Positions 1 through 8,819 of a stretch of DNA of 64,000 nucleotides are shown one piece after another. Origin of the DNA: CAIRTM01 sp963723235. GTDB taxonomy: Bacteria; Desulfobacterota; WTBG01; CAIYCZ01; CAIRTM01. The notes below the pieces were generated by a model. It saw only the letters and a program-made list of their open reading frames with translations. It had not been told where the DNA came from and did not search any database. A program made the translations under genes and the position numbers. The DNA is taken from NCBI GenBank assembly GCA_963723235.1, contig CAVRPV010000002.1, positions 30,159 to 94,158 on the forward strand, in the 5' to 3' direction. Numbering within the stretch: the stretch's first letter is position 1; the number at the start of each line of letters is the position of its first letter.

Positions 1-2
1 AA

Positions 3-543
3 CCTGCCTCTGACAGCCATGCCCTTGAAGCGATATCGCTTATCACGCGCTATCTGCCCATTGCCGTCAAGGACGGGAAAAACATGGAGGCGCGCTCAAA
101 ACTTGCCTGGGCATCAACCGAGGCAGGAATCTGTGAATCGCTGTCATGCTGTATTTCGCATCATTCAATGGAGCATGCCATCAGCGCCTACTTTCCCGGA
201 AACCCCGCATGGCGCGGGACTGGCACTTCTGTCCGTAGCTTATTTTTCATACCTGGCCGAACGCTGCCCTGAGCGCTTCAATGCCATGGCACGCGCCATG
301 GGCGCCGACACCACGGGTATGAACCAACAGGAACAGGCGGCTGCATTTATAGCCTGCCTGAAAAAACTGCTTGCGGATGCCGGGATTGGCAATGAAAAAC
401 TCTCGGATTACGGCGTGACCCGTGAGGATATTCCCCGGCTGGCGCAAAACTCACACCATGCCATGGGCTTTCTCTATGACCTGACACCGGTACCCTTGAG
501 TGAGCAGGACACAGCAGAGATTTTTAAACGCGCGTTTGCCTGA
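3..543 (+). CDS. Iron-containing alcohol dehydrogenase, C-terminal part (5' end off window, one frameshift)
   Basis: This is the 3' end of a group III (iron-dependent) alcohol dehydrogenase, which oxidises alcohols or reduces aldehydes with NAD(P)H. The visible segment carries the metal-site region HSMEHAISAYFP followed by PHGAG, the helical C-terminal domain and the closing element DLTPVPLSEQDTAEIF typical of the family. The reading frame entering at base 3 breaks at the C-run 203-206. Removing one C joins it to the frame that ends at 543. The protein similarity continues smoothly across the break, so I infer an indel rather than two genes. The start and upstream neighbours are outside the window, so the exact substrate class cannot be judged. 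Confidence 0.8.
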   Translation, partial: LPLTAMPLKRYRLSRAICPLPSRTGKTWRRAQNLPGHQPRQESVNRCHAVFRIIQWSMPSAPTFPETPHGAGLALLSVAYFSYLAERCPERFNAMARAMGADTTGMNQQEQAAAFIACLKKLLADAGIGNEKLSDYGVTREDIPRLAQNSHHAMGFLYDLTPVPLSEQDTAEIFKRAFA

Positions 544-638
544 GATCAGCCGGCCGCAGGATGCGCACGGGCGCACCCTGCGGATTCCATTTGGCGGGTT
601 GACACTCGCTCTACAAGCGGGATCATAAGAACAACTTT

Positions 639-757
639 TGTTGGGGCTGCCCAAAAATGACCGGATGCAAGGCGCGCGAAGATGCAGGAATGAGGCCTGC
701 GTTTTGTACTCCGTGTGTAGCTCACCGCAACAGACGAACGTTTTTCAACAACCCCCC
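639..757. repeat. Dispersed inverted-repeat element, copy 1
   Basis: This non-coding stretch shares the core CCGGATGCAAGGCGCGCG, a later CCGCAA..GACGAA block and the right end TTTTTCAACA with copies at about 19751, 38113 and 61003. The right end overlaps the last codons and TGA stop of the SGNH hydrolase gene on the minus strand. No transposase is present, so it is a MITE- or REP-like element by inference. The outer limits are approximate. Confidence 0.7.
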
Positions 758-1359
758 AGACAGGCCATGATTGCCTCTGCCATCAGCCGGTACCCGGCCT
801 CAGAGGGATGCACACGGTCATACAGTACCAGACTGTCATGCGGGGTGCCTGCGGCAATGGCATCGCGCCAAAGCTCATCAACCAAGGCAACGCCGCATTC
901 CTTCTCCCGGGCAATGTCTTTCAAAGCCCCGTAAAACGGAGCGACCACATCAAGCTCAGAGGCGTCAGCAGGCAACGTTGAGGTGAGCAGCAGGACTTCA
1001 GCACTGCTTTCCTGCCGGATTCTCTCAACAATAGCTTCAATTGAGCGCCGGAATTCCCCAAGGCTGCACCCGCAGAAAGCGTCGTTGAGCGCGAACTGCA
1101 CCATGACACAATCAGGCCTATAACTGAGCGCGTCCTGCTGCAGGCGGTAGAGACCACCGGGGGCCGTGTCGCCGGGTATGCCGCTGTTGATAATCCGGAC
1201 ATCGGCCTTCGGAAAGCGGATCAGCAGCATGTCGCGCAGAAACTCGGTATAGCCGCGCGCAACCATCCAGCCGCTGGTCAGTGAATCGCCCAGCGCGACA
1301 ATGGTCACCGCAGAACCTGATTGTAGTTTTTTGATTGTATTCTCAAGGTGAGATGCCAT
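745..1359 (-). CDS. SGNH/GDSL-family hydrolase
   Basis: This is a predicted esterase, lipase or thioesterase of the SGNH fold. Block I reads ALGDSLTSGW with the nucleophile Ser, block II is NSGIPGD with the oxyanion Gly, block III is FALNDAF with the oxyanion Asn, and block V is DRVHPSEAGY with the catalytic Asp and His. No signal peptide is visible, so a cytoplasmic place is likely. I chose ATG 1359 (204 aa); a TTG at 1404 would add 15 residues that lie outside the fold. It is the last gene of the nusB operon, 65 bases after nusB. Its TGA stop lies inside the terminal sequence of a dispersed repeat, so the natural C-terminus may once have differed. The substrate is unknown. Confidence 0.8.
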   Translation of the reverse strand: MASHLENTIKKLQSGSAVTIVALGDSLTSGWMVARGYTEFLRDMLLIRFPKADVRIINSGIPGDTAPGGLYRLQQDALSYRPDCVMVQFALNDAFCGCSLGEFRRSIEAIVERIRQESSAEVLLLTSTLPADASELDVVAPFYGALKDIAREKECGVALVDELWRDAIAAGTPHDSLVLYDRVHPSEAGYRLMAEAIMACLGGC

Positions 1360-1424
1360 ATCCTGCAAGCCCTCAAAAACCGGCCCGGCATCAGCGCTGC
1401 CCAATGGAACCGGACGAAGCGGAC

Positions 1425-1838
1425 TTATGTTTTCAAGCCGGAAGTGCTGTCGGCAATGCTGTCAAGCACGCCGTTGATAAATGCACCCGACTGATCGCAG
1501 CCGAACTTCTTGCCAAGCTCAATTGCCTCGTTCAGGGTAACCTTATAGGGGATATCCTTGCAGTAGAGCATTTCATAAATGGCCACGCGCAGGATGTTGC
1601 GGTCAATCGGGGTAATGCGCTCAAGCGACCAGTTTTTCGCGGTAGCGACGATGCTGGCGTCAAGGGACTCGCGGTTCTCCCACACGCCCCGGGCAATACG
1701 CTCCGCAAAATCCCTGACAACATCGCTGTGAACGTGGAGTTCCCAGAATGCCGGCAGGGTCTGCTCGATATCCTGGGCATTCATTTCCAGTTGATACAAA
1801 ATCTGAACGGCAACAGTTCTGCCTTTTCTGCGGCTCAT
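1425..1838 (-). CDS. nusB: Transcription antitermination factor NusB
   Basis: NusB binds boxA RNA with S10 (NusE) and keeps RNA polymerase elongating through rRNA operons. The 137-aa length is normal. The N-terminal RRKGRTVAVQILYQLE and the C-terminal block ITPIDRNILRVAIYEML, followed by an LNEAIELGKKFG-type helix, are the family hallmarks. It follows ribH by 135 bases, the usual rib-nusB order. Nothing is odd apart from the SGNH gene downstream. Confidence 0.95.
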   Translation of the reverse strand: MSRRKGRTVAVQILYQLEMNAQDIEQTLPAFWELHVHSDVVRDFAERIARGVWENRESLDASIVATAKNWSLERITPIDRNILRVAIYEMLYCKDIPYKVTLNEAIELGKKFGCDQSGAFINGVLDSIADSTSGLKT

Positions 1839-1973
1839 CGGTCGTCTATCACAATAAGAAATTTCAGCGCAGGCGCTTTCCGTCGTAGTGACGTCAAAAA
1901 AAACAGGTGCCGTTACAAAGACCGTTGCTCGCCAAATGCAGCGCTGTCCGGGCGGTGTTCGAACCGCCGCCTG

Positions 1974-2438
1974 CTACATCTTTTTCAGCAGATTAACCAT
2001 CTCAATCGCGGAAACAGCGGCATCCCAGCCCTTGTTGCCGGATTTGCTGCCGGCGCGTTCAATGGCCTGCTCGATATTTTCAGTTGTCAAAATGCCGAAC
2101 GTCACCGGAATCCCGCTGTCAAGAGCGATGGAGGCAATGCCCTTTGACACTTCGGCAGCAACATACTCAAAATGCGGTGTCGCCCCGCGAATAATGGTGC
2201 CGAGGCAGATTACCGCATCGTATTTTTTCGATGCAGCCGCTTTTTTGGCAGCCAGCGGTATCTCAAAGGCGCCCGGCACAATGATAATAGAAATGCTGTC
2301 CTCACTGGCACCATGGCGCATAAGCGCGTCCATGGCTCCGCCCTGCAGACGGTTAACAATGAAATCATTAAAGCGGCTGCAGATAATTGCAAACCGGAAC
2401 CCCTGCGCATTTAAATTGCCTTCGTATGTCGTAGTCAT
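1974..2438 (-). CDS. ribH: 6,7-dimethyl-8-ribityllumazine synthase
   Basis: RibH condenses 5-amino-6-ribitylaminouracil with 3,4-dihydroxy-2-butanone 4-phosphate, the penultimate step of riboflavin synthesis, normally as a 60-mer or decamer shell. The 154-aa protein shows the substrate-binding CSRFND near the N-terminus, the phosphate-binding loop around LGTIIRGATPHFEYV with the catalytic His, and a GIPVTFGILTTEN strand. It lies 53 bases after ribBA in the same orientation. Confidence 0.96.
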   Translation of the reverse strand: MTTTYEGNLNAQGFRFAIICSRFNDFIVNRLQGGAMDALMRHGASEDSISIIIVPGAFEIPLAAKKAAASKKYDAVICLGTIIRGATPHFEYVAAEVSKGIASIALDSGIPVTFGILTTENIEQAIERAGSKSGNKGWDAAVSAIEMVNLLKKM

Positions 2439-2491
2439 GCGAGTCCTTTCTGTGATTGTTCCATACTATCGCCTGCTGGCGGTTAGTCGTG

Positions 2492-3706
2492 CTACTCGTT
2501 TTCGTCAAGGTCGAGAATATGCCCCATGCGTTTTTTCTTGGTTGACAGATAATGCAGATTTTGCGGCAACGGCTGGATTTCAATCGAAACACGCTCTGTG
2601 ATTTCAAGCCCGTAGGCCTCAAGCCCGATAATCTTTTTAGGATTATTCGTCAGGAGCCTGATCTTGGAGACACCGAGATCGCGCAGTATCTGGGCGCCGA
2701 CCCCGTAGTCGCGCAGATCGGCATCAAAGCCAAGATCCTCATTGGCCTCAACCGTGTCACGGCCCTTGTCCTGCAGGGCATAGGCCCTGATCTTGTTGAG
2801 AAATCCTATGCCGCGGCCTTCCTGGCGCATGTACACGACAATACCCTTGCCCACCCGGGAGATTTGCTGCATGGCGCTCATCAGCTGCCCGCCGCAATCG
2901 CAGCGCATAGACCCAAGAGCATCGCCGGTCAGGCACTCTGAGTGCACCCGCACGAGCACGGGTTCATCGGGCTCCCACGATCCCTTGATAAGCGCCAGAT
3001 GGTGATGCGTATCAACCGTATTTTCATAGACCACCATGTGAAAATCACCGCCGTAATGCGAAGGCAGCGTTGTCTCCACCATGCGCTTTACCAGGGATTC
3101 CCTGGTAAGCATGTATTTAATAATATCGGCAACCGACACAATGCACAGATCATGCTCCCTGGCAAAGACCTCCAGCTGCGGCATGCGTGCCATGGTGCCG
3201 TCATCGTTCATGATTTCACAGATGATACCGGCCGGTTTAAGACCGGCCAGCCGGCACAGATCGACTGAGCCTTCAGTCTGGCCTGTGCGCCGCAGAACAC
3301 CGCCCGGCATAGCCCGCAACGGAAACACATGCCCGGGACGGCCCAGATCAGCCGGTTTGCAGTTCTCGTCGATAGCGGTCAGAATCGTGTGGGACCGGTC
3401 CCCCGCTGAAATGCCGGTAGTGGTCCCCTTGACCGCGTCAATGGAAACGGTAAAGGCCGTGTGAAATGATGAGGTGTTGTCCTGCACCATGGTCGGCAGA
3501 TCAAGCTCCCGGCAGCGCTCTTCCGTGAGCGAAAGACAAATCAGGCCGCGTCCGTATTTGGCCATGAAGTTGATGGCCTCCGGGGTGACGTATTGCGCGG
3601 CCATGGTGAGATCGCCTTCGTTTTCGCGGTCCTCATCGTCGACCATGATGACCATGCGGCCCGCTTTGATTTCTTCAATTGCTTTTAGAACTCGATTAAT
3701 CGGCAT
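2492..3706 (-). CDS. ribBA: Bifunctional 3,4-dihydroxy-2-butanone 4-phosphate synthase / GTP cyclohydrolase II
   Basis: This 404-aa protein supplies both precursors of riboflavin. The N-terminal half (about 1-200) is the DHBP synthase, with the acidic metal loop DDEDRENEGD and the THFT-like segment region. The C-terminal half is GTP cyclohydrolase II, with zinc ligands in SECLTGDALGSMRCDCGG and the catalytic MRQEGRGIGF. ATG 3706 is preferred over an upstream TTG because GAGGAAAG sits five bases before it. It lies 27 bases after ribE in the rib operon. Whether both domains are active cannot be told from sequence, but all obvious key residues are present. Confidence 0.96.
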   Translation of the reverse strand: MPINRVLKAIEEIKAGRMVIMVDDEDRENEGDLTMAAQYVTPEAINFMAKYGRGLICLSLTEERCRELDLPTMVQDNTSSFHTAFTVSIDAVKGTTTGISAGDRSHTILTAIDENCKPADLGRPGHVFPLRAMPGGVLRRTGQTEGSVDLCRLAGLKPAGIICEIMNDDGTMARMPQLEVFAREHDLCIVSVADIIKYMLTRESLVKRMVETTLPSHYGGDFHMVVYENTVDTHHHLALIKGSWEPDEPVLVRVHSECLTGDALGSMRCDCGGQLMSAMQQISRVGKGIVVYMRQEGRGIGFLNKIRAYALQDKGRDTVEANEDLGFDADLRDYGVGAQILRDLGVSKIRLLTNNPKKIIGLEAYGLEITERVSIEIQPLPQNLHYLSTKKKRMGHILDLDENE

Positions 3707-3733
3707 AGCTTTCCTCAAATCTCTCTACAGCCA

Positions 3734-4378
3734 TTACGACTGCAAAAAATCATGTTTTGCCAGCAGCTCGCGCGTAACGCCGCCTGCGGAGCCGGAGCGT
3801 AAAAATTTTTCTACATACTTTCCAAGCATGTCATTTTCAATGTTTACCCGCTCGCCGGGTTTGCGATCGCACAGCGTCGTGTTAGCGAGCGTGTGCGGAA
3901 TAATCATAACAGAAAACCCGCTCGATTCAACCGTATTGATCGTAAGGCTGATGCCGTCGATGGCAACCGATCCCTTTACGATCATGAAAGCCAGCAGAGC
4001 CTTGGGCGCGTTAAAATCAAGCCGCGTAAACGCTCCCGCGCGGCGCACGGACTGCAGCGTTGCCTGACCGTCCACATGGCCGGAAACAAGATGGCCGCCC
4101 AGGCGATCAGAGAGCCTCAAGGCCCGCTCAAGATTCACCCGCGCACCGGCCTTTTTCGAACCCAGCGTTGTTGCGCCAAGGCTCTCCGGTGATACGTCCA
4201 CCACGAAACCTTTTTGGGAAAACGATGTAACCGTCAGGCAAACCCCGTCAACCGCGATACTCTCGCCGTTGCTCAGTTCCGCTACAGGCAAAGGACTGCC
4301 GAGCAGCAGCTGCAACCCGCCGGCTGTGCGATCACAGCGCTCAACAACACCGATTGCTTCAATAAGGCCGGTAAACAT
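3734..4378 (-). CDS. ribE: Riboflavin synthase, alpha subunit
   Basis: Riboflavin synthase dismutates two molecules of 6,7-dimethyl-8-ribityllumazine to riboflavin and the pyrimidine precursor. The 214-aa protein begins MFTGLIEAIG, the signature of the enzyme, and consists of two lumazine-binding repeats, the second starting near residue 98 (HLVSGHVDG marks the junction). It lies between ribD and ribBA with short spacers on both sides. The gene is called ribC in some species. Confidence 0.96.
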   Translation of the reverse strand: MFTGLIEAIGVVERCDRTAGGLQLLLGSPLPVAELSNGESIAVDGVCLTVTSFSQKGFVVDVSPESLGATTLGSKKAGARVNLERALRLSDRLGGHLVSGHVDGQATLQSVRRAGAFTRLDFNAPKALLAFMIVKGSVAIDGISLTINTVESSGFSVMIIPHTLANTTLCDRKPGERVNIENDMLGKYVEKFLRSGSAGGVTRELLAKHDFLQS

Positions 4379-4413
4379 GTTTCACACCATTACAGGCTGC
4401 CAGCAGCATCGTT

Positions 4414-5532
4414 TCAATCCTTGTACCGTATGCGGCCTTCCACCAGAAAATCACATCCGACAGACCGCACAGTCATGCCGTCCAGCTGCAAACAGCCGGC
4501 AATCTTTGCCGGACCGCGGCCAAAGGCCATTCCCAGGGCGTCCGAGCCCCCGAGTATTTTCGGGGCATAAAAAAGCATGGCCCGATCGACAATCCTGGCG
4601 CGCAGGGCCGCTCCGATCAGGGTTGCGCCGCCTTCAAGCATGATATGCGCGATGCCACGGCTTCCCAAAACACCCATAAGCTGCTGCACGTCAATCCGGC
4701 TGCCGCGCATCCTGCAACCCAGCACCTCAGCACCGAGGCTGCGCAGCTTTTCAGCCTTTGAACTGCCGGCCGCACGCGTGCCGGTCACAATCAATGTTCC
4801 AACAGCAAGCCCTGCCTGTAACAGTTTGCATGCCGGGTCAATGCGCAAGCGGCTGTCAACAACAATGCGCAGCGGATCGCGCCTGTTCTGCCGCCCGAGA
4901 CGAACATTCAGCTGCGGATCATCTGTGAGCACGGTTCCAATACCGACCATGACCGCGTCTGCTTCGGCGCGCATGCGGTGCACCATGCGGCGCGACTGCG
5001 CGCAGGTAATCCAGCGCGAGTCACCGGTGCGGGTGGCGATTTTGCCGTCCAGGGTCATGGCCGCCTTCAGCGTTACCAGGGGCAGCCCGGTGGTAACGTG
5101 TTTGCTGAAGGCCTCGTTCAGGGCAGAGCACTCCGCACGCAGAATCCCGACCATAACCTCAAGGCCGGCTGCACGCAGCCGGCGAATCCCGCGCCCGCGC
5201 ACAAGCGGGTTTGGATCGACCTGACCAATAAAAACTCTTTTAATACCGCTTGCAATCACCTGATCGACACACGGCGGTGTCTTGCCGTGATGAGCGCAGG
5301 GTTCAAGCGTAACATATATATCAGCTCCACGCGCTGCTGAACCGGCCCGGCGCAGGGCATTCACCTCGGCATGCGCAGCACCGAATGCGCGATGGTAACC
5401 GGCTCCGACCACACGCCTGCCGCGCACAACCAGGGCCCCCACCATGGGGTTGGGGCTTACCCTGCCGGCGCCTTTGTGCGCCAGCGCCAGGGCGGCGCGC
5501 ATATAATCCTCGTGCACGGTTTTTAAAGACAT
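4414..5532 (-). CDS. ribD: Bifunctional pyrimidine deaminase/reductase RibD
   Basis: RibD performs the deamination and reduction steps after GTP cyclohydrolase II. The N-terminal deaminase has the zinc site HAEVNAL with PCAHHGKTPPC (about residues 50-85). The C-terminal NADPH-dependent reductase starts near TLKAAMTLDGKIATRTG. I chose ATG 5532 (372 aa), since the reading frame upstream of it lacks family similarity and an AAGG lies just before it. It follows nrdR by 46 bases. Confidence 0.95.
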   Translation of the reverse strand: MSLKTVHEDYMRAALALAHKGAGRVSPNPMVGALVVRGRRVVGAGYHRAFGAAHAEVNALRRAGSAARGADIYVTLEPCAHHGKTPPCVDQVIASGIKRVFIGQVDPNPLVRGRGIRRLRAAGLEVMVGILRAECSALNEAFSKHVTTGLPLVTLKAAMTLDGKIATRTGDSRWITCAQSRRMVHRMRAEADAVMVGIGTVLTDDPQLNVRLGRQNRRDPLRIVVDSRLRIDPACKLLQAGLAVGTLIVTGTRAAGSSKAEKLRSLGAEVLGCRMRGSRIDVQQLMGVLGSRGIAHIMLEGGATLIGAALRARIVDRAMLFYAPKILGGSDALGMAFGRGPAKIAGCLQLDGMTVRSVGCDFLVEGRIRYKD

Positions 5533-5578
5533 ACCAACCTTAGCATGCAGTGCCGCAGTGCATGTTCCTGGGGAGTAA

Positions 5579-6067
5579 CTATTCAGGCACATCGACCTTC
5601 TTCTGCGTCCGCTCTCGCCGCTCAAGAAACGTCTTGACCTCCTCCATGAAATCATTCAGATCCTTGAAGGAGCGATAGACGGAAGCAAAACGCACATAGG
5701 CCACCTGGTCAAGATCATGCAGCTCATGCATGATCTGCTCACCTATTTCAGAGCTCTGCACCTCTTTGCCGCCGCGCTCCATCAGACTGCGCTCTATCCG
5801 GTCGGTAATCTCCGTGAGCTGCTCCATGCTGATGTCGCGTTTCTGGCAGGCTTTGCGCAGTCCCGACATAATTTTTTCCGCGTCAAAGGGCTCGCGCCGG
5901 TTGTCTTTTTTAATGATTACCGGCAGCGTATCCTCTATTTTTTCATGCGTGGTGAAGCGCTTCTCACAGGCAAGACATTCTCTGCGCCGGCGAATTGTAA
6001 CGCCATCCTTGCTGATGCGCGAATCAATCACTTTATCATCAAGATTGCTGCAATACGGACACTTCAT
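5579..6067 (-). CDS. nrdR: Transcriptional repressor NrdR
   Basis: NrdR represses ribonucleotide reductase genes in response to dATP/ATP. The 162-aa protein has an N-terminal zinc ribbon (MKCPYC ... CLAC) followed by an ATP-cone domain from about residue 46. Its ATG overlaps the stop of the dCMP deaminase gene by four bases, so the two are translationally coupled. The pairing with a dNTP-metabolism gene makes functional sense. No ribonucleotide reductase gene lies in the window. Confidence 0.96.
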   Translation of the reverse strand: MKCPYCSNLDDKVIDSRISKDGVTIRRRRECLACEKRFTTHEKIEDTLPVIIKKDNRREPFDAEKIMSGLRKACQKRDISMEQLTEITDRIERSLMERGGKEVQSSEIGEQIMHELHDLDQVAYVRFASVYRSFKDLNDFMEEVKTFLERRERTQKKVDVPE

Positions 6068-6561
6068 GGCTTATCCCCCACTATTTCAATATGAATGCCG
6101 GCCTCTTTCAAAAAACTTTCGGTGAGCTGATCCGGGTAACCCTCCACGCATACCATCTGGCGTATACCGGCGTTGATCAGCATTTTCAAACAGATGCTGC
6201 ACGGCACAGTCGTGCAATACAGTGTGGCACCGTTGATGCTGATACCGTGAAAAGCCGCCTGAATAATGGCATTCTGCTCGGCGTGCAAACCACGGCACAG
6301 CTCATGGCGCTGACCTGAGGGCACCTGCTGCTGTGCGCGCAGACACCCGACCTCTGCGCAATGCGCCAGGCCGCTTGGGGCGCCATTATAGCCGGTTGCC
6401 AGGATACGCTTATCCTTAACCAGAACAGCACCGACAGAGCGGCGCGTACAGGTTGAGCGCCGCGATACCAGCCGGGCAATATCAATAAAGTATTCGTTCC
6501 AGTCAGGTCGGCGTGCTTGCTGCGGCATGACAATACATGAATTGCGCTCAGGCGCAGGCAT
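6064..6561 (-). CDS. Deoxycytidylate (dCMP) deaminase, ComEB family
   Basis: dCMP deaminase makes dUMP for thymidylate synthesis. The zinc site is visible as HAEQNAI with PCSICLK, and a preceding TGYNGAPSGLAHC segment is typical of dCMP rather than cytidine deaminases. The 165-aa length fits. The start is given as ATG 6561; ATG 6528 is an alternative and neither has a strong ribosome site. It lies between rpiB and nrdR. Confidence 0.92.
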   Translation of the reverse strand: MPAPERNSCIVMPQQARRPDWNEYFIDIARLVSRRSTCTRRSVGAVLVKDKRILATGYNGAPSGLAHCAEVGCLRAQQQVPSGQRHELCRGLHAEQNAIIQAAFHGISINGATLYCTTVPCSICLKMLINAGIRQMVCVEGYPDQLTESFLKEAGIHIEIVGDKP

Positions 6562-6692
6562 TACACCGGCTCATGAACAGGTTGTGATTACAAAGGCTGC
6601 AGCCTGCCTCGTGGCAACGGCAGCCTTGCATTCAAGGCGGGCTCGTATCCGGATTCAGGCTGATAATCCGGCCCGATCATCAATGCGAGCGT

Positions 6693-7163
6693 TTATGCTT
6701 GTGCCGGAGACTGTCTACTGAGGTCAGCCTCAATCGCGGCAATAAGATCAAGCCGTTGTTGATGGCGACCGCCCTCAAAGGCGGTCTCAAACCAGATCGC
6801 AGCCATTTCACGGGCAAGGGCTTCACCGGCTGATTCACCCACAACCAGTATGTTGGCGTTGTTATGCAGGCGGCACAGTGTGGCTGTACGGACATCATGA
6901 CACAACGCTGCCCGAACACCCCTGAATTTATTGGCTACAATCGACATGCCGATACCGGAGCCGCAAATCAGAACTCCCCGGTCGCACGCTCCGCGCGAAA
7001 CCGCACCGGCCACCTTGCATGCATACTCAGGATAATCCACAGGGGCATCGGTTGCAGGCCCCATGTCCAGCACATCAGCGCCGAGCTGCTCAAGCCGGCT
7101 GATAATGGCTGCCTTTACGGCAATACCGCGATGATCGGAGGCAATCGCTATTTTTTCACTCAC
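6693..7163 (-). CDS. rpiB: Ribose-5-phosphate isomerase B
   Basis: RpiB interconverts ribose 5-phosphate and ribulose 5-phosphate in the pentose phosphate pathway, which also feeds riboflavin synthesis downstream. ASDHRG near the N-terminus and the catalytic CGSGIGMSI loop, then NKFRGVRAAL and HNNANIL, identify it. I place the start at GTG 7163 (156 aa), 11 bases after the fabF stop; a TTG at 7199 would overlap fabF. Confidence 0.93.
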   Translation of the reverse strand: MSEKIAIASDHRGIAVKAAIISRLEQLGADVLDMGPATDAPVDYPEYACKVAGAVSRGACDRGVLICGSGIGMSIVANKFRGVRAALCHDVRTATLCRLHNNANILVVGESAGEALAREMAAIWFETAFEGGRHQQRLDLIAAIEADLSRQSPAQA

Positions 7164-7173
7164 GTGGCACCAC

Positions 7174-8419
7174 TCAGCCTTCAAATTTACGAAATACAAG
7201 CGTTGCGTTTGTGCCGCCGAAACCGAAAGAATTGCTCATAACGGTCTTGATGGCCCTCTCGCGGGCAATGTTAGGCACATAATCAAGGTCGCAGTCAGGA
7301 TCAGGATTCTCATAGTTTATCGTCGGGGGCACAACGCCGTTCTGCAGCGCCTGAATGCTGAAAACAGCCTCGGCACCTCCGGCGGCACCCAGCATGTGCC
7401 CGGTCATTGACTTCGTGGAACTGACCCATAATTTGTCGGCATGCGATCCGAAAGCCCGGCGCATGCCCTGTGATTCCGCCCTGTCATTGGCACTGGTTGA
7501 GGTTCCGTGCGCGTTAATATAATCCAGTTCCTCGGGATTCATGCGGGCGTCCTTCAGGGCCAGCGTCATGCAGCGCGCCGCGCCCTCACCGCCCGGTGAC
7601 GGTGCGGTAATATGATGCGCATCGGCATTGCAGGCAAATCCGGCTATCTCAGCCAGAATAGTGGCCCCGCGTTTTTGTGCCGTTTCCAGGGACTCCATCA
7701 TAAGCAGTCCGGCCCCTTCGGCGATTACAAAACCATCCCGGTCTCGTTCAAACGGGCGACTGGCCCGTTGCGGCTCATCGTTGCGGGTAGTGAGCGCTTT
7801 CATGGCGCAGAATCCGCCCAGGGCCAGCGGTGTAATGGTTGACTCAACCCCGCCGGCAATCATTGCATCCGCGTCTCCGCGCTGAATAATTTTAAAGGCC
7901 TCGCCGATTGAGTGATTGCCGGTTGCGCAGGCCGTCACCATGCTGCAGTTGGGTCCCTTGCAGCCGAAAAGCATTGAAATCTGACCGGGCGCCAGATTGA
8001 CGATAAGCGCCGGGAATGAAAAAAGGAGATATCCTTTTCGCGCCCTGTTCCAGCAGGATTGCATGGTATTTTTCAATGGTTTCAAGCCCGCCCAGACCTG
8101 AGCCGACCAGAACGCCGACACGCTCGGCATTGCTTTCATCAATAACAAGACCGGATTGTTCAACGGCCATCCGGCCTGCCGCAAGGGCGTAATGCAGAAA
8201 GGGGTCCATCTTTTTTATTTCTTTTTTTTCAACCCAGTCTTCCGCATTGAAATTTTTCACCTCACCGGCAATCCGGGACGGCAAGTCCGAAGCGTCGAAT
8301 TTGGTAACCGGCGCAATACCGGAGCGGCCGTTGCTGACGGCAGCCCAGTTCTCTTCGAGCCCGATACCAAGCGGCGAAATAATACCCATGCCGGTTATGA
8401 CTACTCTTTTCGTATCCAA
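7174..8419 (-). CDS. fabF: Beta-ketoacyl-ACP synthase II (one frameshift)
   Basis: FabF elongates acyl-ACP by condensing it with malonyl-ACP. The catalytic Cys lies in TACATGNHSIGEA, and the two His in NAHGTSTSANDRAE and HMLGAAGG. The N-terminus MDTKRVVITGMGIISPLG is canonical. The frame breaks at the G-run 8012-8014: dropping one base joins RISPFFIP to ALIVNLAPG and gives about 414 aa, exactly the family length, so I infer a consensus indel. It follows acpP by 96 bases. Confidence 0.93.
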
Positions 8420-8515
8420 GCAGCTATTCCCCCATGCTCAATTTCCAAAAGCCCTCTCCGTTCAGGAGAAGGCTCTTTTCTTACATACGCGTATACCGAC
8501 AGTGAACAGCCGGTA

Positions 8516-8758
8516 TTAATTTTTGCGTTCTTTAATATAGGTAATCGCATCCTGGACAGTCTGCAGTTTCGCAGCGTCTTCATCCGGGATTTCCTGGCCG
8601 AACTTCTCTTCCATGACCATGATCAGCTCAACAAGATCCAGTGAATCTGCGCCAAGATCATCCACGAAAGAAGCCTCGGGCACAACTTCCTCGGCGTTGA
8701 CGGAAAGCTGCTCGACGATGATTTCCTTAACCTGTTCTTCTATGGTTTTATCTGCCAT
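8516..8758 (-). CDS. acpP: Acyl carrier protein
   Basis: This 80-aa acidic protein carries growing acyl chains on a phosphopantetheine arm attached to the Ser of GADSLDLVEL. Length, charge and the four-helix pattern are standard. It sits between fabG and fabF, the usual position. A clear AGG-type ribosome site precedes the ATG. Confidence 0.97.
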   Translation of the reverse strand: MADKTIEEQVKEIIVEQLSVNAEEVVPEASFVDDLGADSLDLVELIMVMEEKFGQEIPDEDAAKLQTVQDAITYIKERKN

Positions 8759-8819
8759 TGTTCCTAACCTCCATGCTGTTAAAAAATATTAATACCATCG
8801 TATACCTGTTGAGTAATAC

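Noticed and set aside
1839..1973. FMN riboswitch in the riboflavin cluster
   Set aside because: The rib genes lie inside a longer operon with short spacers. No conserved FMN-element sequence blocks were found before ribD, ribE, ribBA or ribH.
1335..2601. Plus-strand frames opposite nusB and ribH
   Set aside because: They overlap well-identified minus-strand genes in full and have no family similarity.
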